In this document: piece after piece, positions 59,267-64,000 of the stretch | Position numbering within the stretch: position 1 is the stretch's first letter | How the letters are laid out: each line of letters begins with the position of its first letter | Notes under the pieces: generated by a model | What the model was told of the DNA's origin: nothing | Seen by the model: only the letters and a program-made list of their open reading frames with translations | Database searches by the model: none | Position numbers and translations under genes: made by a program | Assembly: GCF_001570545.1 (NCBI RefSeq) | Contig: NZ_BBXD01000016.1 | Span: 310,001 to 374,000 of the forward strand | Source: Herbidospora mongoliensis | GTDB lineage: Bacteria; Actinomycetota; Actinomycetes; Streptosporangiales; Streptosporangiaceae | Direction: 5' to 3' | DNA: 64,000 nt

Positions 59267-59614
59267 TCAGCAGCAGGTGTTGGCCTTGGCGGGAGCCGCG
59301 GCCGGTGCCTGGGCGGGGCGCTGAGCCGCATCCAACTTCAGCACCTCGACGATGCCGGCGACCTGACCGATCTCCTCGTTGCCCAGGCCAAGCTGCTTGG
59401 CAGTGGCCAGGAAGGAACGGACGGTCTCCTCACGGCCCAGGAGCAGCGCGGAGGCCAGCGCCACCGCGGCTTTCGTCTTGGGGTCGAGCGCTCCGCCGTT
59501 GAAGACGGCGTTGAAGAACGTCTGGTAGCTGTCGGAGAAGCTGGTGTGGCTCTCTTTGACGTCGGGGGCCAGTTGGATGAGCTGGGTCGCGATGCTCGGT
59601 GCCGCTGTCGCCAT
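59267..59614 (-). CDS. CMD/AhpD-fold protein lacking CxxC, with Cys-Cys tail
   Basis: 115 residues. The helical core (FNAVFNGGALDPKTKAAVAL, ASALLLGREETVRSFLATA) is the carboxymuconolactone decarboxylase/AhpD fold. The catalytic C-x2-C and proton-relay His of that family are absent. A flexible Ala/Pro linker (QRPAQAPAAAPAKAN) carries a terminal TCC. A folded core, linker and vicinal thiols look like a carrier protein. ATG at 59614 has GAGGAG upstream; the longer frame start is unlikely. Confidence 0.82.
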   Translation of the reverse strand: MATAAPSIATQLIQLAPDVKESHTSFSDSYQTFFNAVFNGGALDPKTKAAVALASALLLGREETVRSFLATAKQLGLGNEEIGQVAGIVEVLKLDAAQRPAQAPAAAPAKANTCC

Positions 59615-59672
59615 CGATACTCCTCGTTTCTGGTCTGCCGAATGCAGCCGTAAGCCGTGCGGGGTCGTCTGG

Positions 59673-59819
59673 TCAGATTTCGCAGCAGGCGCTGCCGGAG
59701 TCTTCGACCTCCACAAGCTGCAGCCCGGCAACAGGGGGTTCGGGCACGACGGCTTGCTGGCAGCAGCTCGATTCCGGGCTTTCGATGACCTCGACGTCGA
59801 GGTCCTGGCGCGTCTCCAT
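59673..59819 (-). CDS. Two-CC micropeptide, first gene of the ligase operon
   Basis: 48 residues: METRQDLDVEVIESPESSCC, a Pro/Val-rich middle, then LVEVEDSGSACCEI. The two halves are similar (VEVIESPESSCC versus VEVEDSGSACC), suggesting an internal duplication. Ribosome site GAGGAG. It precedes the CMD-like carrier gene by 58 bp. A candidate precursor peptide or arsenic-binding scaffold; no known family. Confidence 0.75.
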   Translation of the reverse strand: METRQDLDVEVIESPESSCCQQAVVPEPPVAGLQLVEVEDSGSACCEI

Positions 59820-59886
59820 ATCGATCTCCTCGCTTGATTTCACGATTACCTAATTAAAGAAACATCAAATCACGGTTAGTGTCAAT

Positions 59887-59912
59887 GGGCCGTCGGCAAG
59901 TGCCGACGGCCC
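59887..59912 (-). terminator. Hairpin terminator/attenuator after the Pit gene
   Basis: Perfect 11-bp stem GGGCCGTCGGC / GCCGACGGCCC with a 4-nt loop, 5 bp past the transporter stop. An AT-rich stretch (59840-59875) follows, probably the promoter of the micropeptide operon. Confidence 0.7.
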
Positions 59913-59917
59913 GTTCG

Positions 59918-60937
59918 TCAGGCGAGAACCAGATAGGCGAGGGCGGCGACACCCGCGCCCACCGGCGGCGTCAGAATCCAGGCGATCAGCAGATCGCGGA
60001 CGGTCTTCTTGTTCAGCCGCGACAGGTCGTTGGCCGCGATGCCGGAGATGGCGCCTGCGGACACCTGCGTGGTGGACATGGGCAGACCCAGGGTGGCGCC
60101 CAGCCCGACCAGGCTCGCCGTCGTGAGGTTGGCGGTGAATCCCTCCACGTGGGGGATCTTGATCACGGAGTAGGCGAGCCGGTCGGCGATCCGGGATCCG
60201 GCGACGAGTCCGCCCAAGGCCATGGCGACGGTGACGGACAGCAGCATGCCGGTCGTCGTCATCCCGCCCACCATCGCGAAGGAACCGATCGCCACGATCT
60301 TGGGAGCATCGTTGAGTCCACGGGCGAAGCTGGCCAGGCCACTGGTCCCCCAGTGGACGATGCCGATGGCCTTCTGCGCGGTCGTCGGTTCGACCACGGT
60401 CTCGGTCAGGGTCATCGTCGACCCTGATTCGACTACCGTTGTGCTCTTCCTTGCGGCCGACCGGGCGACGAGCCTGCGGGTGATGACTCCGAGCACGGCC
60501 GAGATCGCATACGCCACGAGGATGCTGAGCAGCAGCGGTAGCACGACCTTGCTCAGCAGCCCGTTCCATTGCACGGCCGAGCTGGCGAACAGGCTGCCGG
60601 CACCGAGCAGCGACCCGACCAAGGCGTGCGTGGTCGAGACCGGCAGCTTCAGGACGGTGGCCAGCACCACCCACGACACGGTGCCGATCAGCACGGCGGC
60701 GGCGAAAGCGGGGGTCGGCGTGGTGGCCACGATGCCCTTGGAGAACAGCGCGGTCATCTTGGACGCCAGGGTCAGCGAGACCAGACAGCCCACTGCGGTG
60801 GTGATCGTGCCCCACAGAATGGCCGTTCGGATTCTGGTGACGCCCGCCCCCGCGAGGGTCGCGACGCCCTTCGGGACGTCGTTCGCGCCATTGGCCGCGG
60901 CGAGTGCCACGACGAGTATCAGTACGAGGATTTCCAT
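59918..60937 (-). CDS. pit: Pit-family inorganic phosphate (arsenate) transporter
   Basis: 339 residues with two PiT signatures, GANDVPKGVATLAG near the N-terminus and GLNDAPKIVAIG in the second half, plus LPVSTTHALVGSLLGAG and LPMSTTQVSAGAI. PiT proteins import phosphate and also arsenate. The gene overlaps the end of the amidotransferase gene by 19 bp. In this setting arsenate uptake as pathway substrate is inferred. Confidence 0.93.
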   Translation of the reverse strand: MEILVLILVVALAAANGANDVPKGVATLAGAGVTRIRTAILWGTITTAVGCLVSLTLASKMTALFSKGIVATTPTPAFAAAVLIGTVSWVVLATVLKLPVSTTHALVGSLLGAGSLFASSAVQWNGLLSKVVLPLLLSILVAYAISAVLGVITRRLVARSAARKSTTVVESGSTMTLTETVVEPTTAQKAIGIVHWGTSGLASFARGLNDAPKIVAIGSFAMVGGMTTTGMLLSVTVAMALGGLVAGSRIADRLAYSVIKIPHVEGFTANLTTASLVGLGATLGLPMSTTQVSAGAISGIAANDLSRLNKKTVRDLLIAWILTPPVGAGVAALAYLVLA

Positions 60938-61665
60938 TGGGCAGCGGCCTCCAGAGGGGGGTTACCGAGAGAAGCGGTAGCCGCGTGCCGGGTTGCGGCG
61001 GCGACGAACGCCTCGATGAGGGGGTGGATCGAGGTGGGAGTCGAGGAGAGCTCAGGCTGGAAGAGGGTGCCGATGAAGAAGGGGTGGTCATCCACCTCGA
61101 TGGCGCGCGGAGCCTTCTCGGCGTCCCAGCCGCTGATCACCAGGGAGCTCTGCTCGATGAGCTCCACGTAGTCGGGATTGAGCCCGTACTTGCAGTGGAA
61201 CGTCTCGGTCGTCTGATCGGCGTGGGCGAAGACGGAGGCGAGCCGGCTGCCGTCGCCGAGGTAGAGCGAAGCCTGCTCTCCCACCAGTGAGCAGCACAGC
61301 GCGGTGATCAGCGGGGTACCGGCACCGGGGTCGTACTGGACGTCGTCGGCATCGACCAAGTCCAGGACGTTGCGGGCGTACTCGATCAAGGCGTGCTGGA
61401 ATCCGCCGCACGTACCCAGGTAGGGGATGCCGTTCTCGCGAGCCACCCGGATCGCCAGCAGCACGTTGTCCTTGGAGGCATACGGCGAGCCGGGGATCAC
61501 CCAGATACCCGCGTATCCATCGAGAGTTTCCGGCCCGGCGATGTCGGAGGTGGGGATCCAGTCGATGTCCGCGGGCAGATGCGGGATGAGATCGTGAAGG
61601 CGGGCGTGGGCGGGGACCGTTGTCTTGCGGTCACCGACCAGAGCGATCCGGGGACGCTCGGTCAT
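60919..61665 (-). CDS. CTP-synthase C-terminal-like class I amidotransferase homologue
   Basis: 248 residues resembling only the glutaminase domain of CTP synthase (GIWVIPGSPYASKDNVLLAI, TCGGFQHALIEYARNVL). The nucleophile Cys is kept, but the catalytic His-Pro-Glu is Gln-Pro-Glu (GTLFQPELSS). It matches the family annotated as CTP synthase C-terminal region-related (seleno)proteins. CTP-synthase-like genes are also reported from the Streptomyces organoarsenical cluster (recalled, not checked). Start overlaps the mutase stop (ATGA). Confidence 0.82.
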   Translation of the reverse strand: MTERPRIALVGDRKTTVPAHARLHDLIPHLPADIDWIPTSDIAGPETLDGYAGIWVIPGSPYASKDNVLLAIRVARENGIPYLGTCGGFQHALIEYARNVLDLVDADDVQYDPGAGTPLITALCCSLVGEQASLYLGDGSRLASVFAHADQTTETFHCKYGLNPDYVELIEQSSLVISGWDAEKAPRAIEVDDHPFFIGTLFQPELSSTPTSIHPLIEAFVAAATRHAATASLGNPPLEAAAQWKSSY

Positions 61666-63539
61666 GGGGCGTTCTCCTCATGGCTGCTGGTGAAGGACCC
61701 GATCCAGACATGGGCGCCGGGGTTCAGCCGAAAGATCGTGCCGGGCTCGGTGGCGGTGGCCCCATGGACGAACAGAAGCGGCCGATGGCGCAGGTGGTGA
61801 GCGGGGGTGAATGACCGCTCGTCGAGGCTGTCGTTGTAGACGCACAGCAGTTGCTCGGCCCCGTCGGTGCTGGTCCGAAGGAGGGCTTTCAGGCCCGAAC
61901 CGACGTTCACCGATTCGACGGTCGAGTCCGGAGAGAACGTGGCGCGGGTTCGCGGATTGGCGACGACGCCGCTCTCCTCCGCCTGGTGGTTCACGAGATC
62001 GAGCAGAGCGGAGTCGACCGCTTGGGCCGGCGGCTGGTCGAAGATCGGCCGGCCCGTCATCACCTCGCCGGGCGGATGACCGAGGAGCGCCAGCACGGTC
62101 GGGGCGACGTCGGCCAGCGTGCCATCGCCGCGCAGGTCGGGCGCCCAGGACGGGTGGAGGAGGACCAGCGGCACGGGGTTGGTGGTGTGGCCTCCGTACG
62201 GACGCGGCCTGCCGTCGGGTCCGGCACGGAGCATCTGTTCCGCGTTGCCGTGGTCGCCGACCAGGAGCACCCAGCGTTCAGTCTCCCGGGCAACCTGGCA
62301 GATGCGCGCGACCGCATCGTCGGTGTGCTCGGCCGCCCGGACGGTGGCCGCGCTATCACCGGTGTGTCCGACGACGTCGATGTTGGCCAGGTTGGCGACG
62401 ACCAGATGCACATCCGCGCGCCGGGCGGCGTCTGTCACCGCGGCCGTCACTGCGGCCAGGTTCATCTGCGGCCGAGCTCGATAGTCGGGAGCGGTATCGG
62501 CGACGATGCGGACGTGCTCCTCTACGTCACGTGCCCGCGAGTCGCGGCCGTTGATGTAGTAGGTGACGTGCTCGAACTTCTCCCGTTCGGCGACGCGGAC
62601 CGAACGCAGACCATGGCGTTCCAGTTCGTCGGCCAGCCCGTCTGAAGCGTCCGCGCGATCCACCAGAGGCGGGATCTCGGCTGCCGTGTCATAGCGAGCC
62701 AGGCTGAGCACCGTGACGTCGCGCGACGTCAGGTGGCTCACCAACTGGTCGGCGAGCTGCTGGATGCGGTCGCTGCGGAAGTTGGTGAACAGCACCGCGT
62801 CGCCCTGGCGCACCGCGCCGAGCGGGTTGCCATCCGGGTCGGCGACGACGCTGGGTGGGGTCCATTCGTCGCTGACCCCGCCGTCGGCGAGCGCATCTCG
62901 TGCTTGCTGAACGAGTTTGCCGGTGCCGTCGGCGATCGCCGTCATGGCGGCGCGGGTGAGTTCGAGATCTCCGCTCTTGTCCAAGGCGTAGCCACGGCCG
63001 ACGACAGTGGCTACGCGACCGATTCCCGCCTCAGCCGCGAACTTCTCGACCCGATCGAGGTACGCGGCAGCGGTCCCGTCGGCGACGTCACGGCCGTCGG
63101 TGATGGCGTGGATCCACACGGCGGGCACGAGATGGGCGTCGGCGATGGTCAGCAGTTCGCGGAGGTGGTCGACATGGGCGTGGATCTGGCCATCGGAGCA
63201 CAGGCCGATCAGGTGCAGGGCGCCCCCGGAGGAAGCGAGCCGCGCACCGACCTCGCTCAACAGCGGGTGTGCGGCCAGTGCTCCGGAGTCGATGGCCTGC
63301 TGCACGAGGACGCTGTCGTAGGGGAGTGGCCGGCCTGCGCCGATGACCATGTGCCCGATCTCGGAGTTGCCCACCGTGCCTGGAAGCAGGCCCACTGCTT
63401 CTCCGGACGCTCCCACCAGAGTCGCGGCCGGGGAGGAGGTCAACTCGTCGAGGAATGGCGTGACGGCGCTGGTGAGCGCGTTGCCTTCGGCCTGCGGCGC
63501 ATGCCCCCAGCCGTCCAGCACCAGGAGGATGCCGTTCAT
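61662..63539 (-). CDS. iPGM-like mutase (candidate arsonopyruvate mutase) with C-terminal extension
   Basis: 625 residues, ~110 longer than normal. Cofactor-independent phosphoglycerate mutase core: [12 protein letters not shown], nucleophile Ser in [64 protein letters not shown] and GDHGNAEQM. The C-terminal part ([20 protein letters not shown]...[12 protein letters not shown]) reads like a beta-sandwich. In Streptomyces bisenarsan clusters an iPGM homologue makes the As-C bond. The ATGA overlap with the EPSP-synthase-like gene supports the same step here. Confidence 0.87.
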   Translation of the reverse strand: MNGILLVLDGWGHAPQAEGNALTSAVTPFLDELTSSPAATLVGASGEAVGLLPGTVGNSEIGHMVIGAGRPLPYDSVLVQQAIDSGALAAHPLLSEVGARLASSGGALHLIGLCSDGQIHAHVDHLRELLTIADAHLVPAVWIHAITDGRDVADGTAAAYLDRVEKFAAEAGIGRVATVVGRGYALDKSGDLELTRAAMTAIADGTGKLVQQARDALADGGVSDEWTPPSVVADPDGNPLGAVRQGDAVLFTNFRSDRIQQLADQLVSHLTSRDVTVLSLARYDTAAEIPPLVDRADASDGLADELERHGLRSVRVAEREKFEHVTYYINGRDSRARDVEEHVRIVADTAPDYRARPQMNLAAVTAAVTDAARRADVHLVVANLANIDVVGHTGDSAATVRAAEHTDDAVARICQVARETERWVLLVGDHGNAEQMLRAGPDGRPRPYGGHTTNPVPLVLLHPSWAPDLRGDGTLADVAPTVLALLGHPPGEVMTGRPIFDQPPAQAVDSALLDLVNHQAEESGVVANPRTRATFSPDSTVESVNVGSGLKALLRTSTDGAEQLLCVYNDSLDERSFTPAHHLRHRPLLFVHGATATEPGTIFRLNPGAHVWIGSFTSSHEENAP

Positions 63540-64000
63540 CGCGTCGACACGCCGTCGGGGAACAGCGCGTCCAAGGTCTCCCAGAACGTCGGGAAGGACT
63601 TGGCGACGCAGCCGGGGTCGCGGATGACCACGCCTTCGGTCCGCAGGCCCGCGATGGCGAAGGACATCGCGATCCGGTGGTCGTCGTAGGTGTCGATCAC
63701 CGCGCCGGACGGCGTTCCGCCGGTGATGGTCATCGCGTCCGGGTGTTCCTCGACGGTGATGCCCATCTTGCGCAGCTCGGTGGTGACCGCCGCGATCCGG
63801 TCGCACTCCTTGACCCGAAGGCTGGCGATGTTGCTGATGTGCGTCGTCCCCTGGGCGAAGGCGGCGACGATGGCGAGAGTGGGGACCACGTCGGGCATGC
63901 TCTCCATGTCCACTTCGACGCCGTGCAGGTCTCCGCCGCGCAGGGTGATCGCGTTGTCGTCGTAGGACGCGGTGCAGCCCATGCTCACCAGCACCTCGAC
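63536..64000 (-). CDS. EPSP-synthase-family enzyme, C-terminal third (candidate arsenoenolpyruvate synthase), open at right edge
   Basis: 155 residues of the C-terminal lobe. Motifs: [20 protein letters not shown] (catalytic Asp region), [34 protein letters not shown] and [14 protein letters not shown], all intact. Alone it could be aroA, but its coupling (ATGA) to an iPGM-like mutase is the arrangement expected of organoarsenical pathways, where a paralogue joins arsenate to the enolpyruvyl group of PEP. The N-terminal part lies outside the window. Confidence 0.88.
   Translation of the reverse strand, partial: VEVLVSMGCTASYDDNAITLRGGDLHGVEVDMESMPDVVPTLAIVAAFAQGTTHISNIASLRVKECDRIAAVTTELRKMGITVEEHPDAMTITGGTPSGAVIDTYDDHRIAMSFAIAGLRTEGVVIRDPGCVAKSFPTFWETLDALFPDGVSTR

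Noticed and set aside
59835-59872. TGATTT...AAATCA inverted repeat upstream of the 48-residue peptide
   Set aside because: The 26-nt spacer is too long and the arms too short to call an operator; the region is recorded only as a probable AT-rich promoter.
60919-61665. Selenocysteine in the CTPS-like protein
   Set aside because: The family name mentions selenoproteins, but no in-frame TGA is present; the relevant positions here are Cys and Gln.
63540-63806. Upstream extension of the iPGM-like frame
   Set aside because: It is an Arg/His-rich shadow of the EPSP-synthase-like gene. The ATGA overlap fixes the start at 63539.

Overview
The window is high-GC DNA from an actinomycete. A three-part acyl-CoA carboxylase with an epsilon subunit, DmdR/IdeR-type iron boxes, a BTAD-domain regulator and an actinobacterial-type arsenate reductase point to Streptosporangiales or a close relative; this placement is inferred from gene content only.

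Left half (1-28.7 kb) is ordinary chromosome. It holds the end of a BTAD regulator with two secreted proteins, the alkylation-repair pair ada-alkA/ogt, an NYN nuclease, acyl-CoA carboxylase epsilon/beta, an APC permease, a TetR/oxidoreductase pair, an ABC-2 exporter, ppc, birA, a PH-domain membrane protein, iron-regulated bfd-bfr, a two-component system, GtrA, purK-purE, a TetR/reductase pair, a UDP-glucose dehydrogenase and an acyl-CoA dehydrogenase.

At 28.75 kb a broken, chimeric tyrosine recombinase marks the start of an accessory island that runs off the right edge. Its first part (30-42 kb) is metal defence: chrA, moaA and a frameshifted moaE, then arsR-acr3-arsC-arsR-arsN, a divergent arsR/arsC2 pair, an inserted AlbA_2-domain gene, and arsO-HTH-MFS-arsR. 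At least five sites share the geometry (A/T)TAGA-N6-TCTA(T/A) and are candidate ArsR operators.

The second part (42-64 kb) looks biosynthetic. At the right edge lie an EPSP-synthase homologue, an iPGM homologue with a C-terminal extension, a CTP-synthase-glutaminase-like protein and a Pit-type transporter. The first two resemble the arsenoenolpyruvate synthase/arsonopyruvate mutase pair known from Streptomyces organoarsenical (bisenarsan-type) clusters. They are followed by tiny Cys-Cys peptides, a carboxymuconolactone-decarboxylase-fold protein without its CxxC, three ATP-grasp ligases, two FemX/GNAT-like proteins, a heterodimeric ABC exporter, a lipoprotein, an aminotransferase fused in frame to a CopZ domain, a CopA ATPase and a Tat-exported molybdopterin oxidoreductase.

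The most striking signal is a recurrent vicinal Cys-Cys at or near the C-terminus of unrelated proteins. Four genes end in the same nonamer TGCTGCTGA, a flavoprotein ends GCCG, and three small peptides carry repeated CC. Vicinal thiols are classic As(III) ligands. The working hypothesis is an undescribed organoarsenical (arsonoalanine-like) peptide pathway whose enzymes and carriers are CC-tagged for arsenic handling. Arsenate would enter through Pit, be built onto PEP, be transaminated, be ligated by ATP-grasp/Fem enzymes and be exported by the ABC pair.
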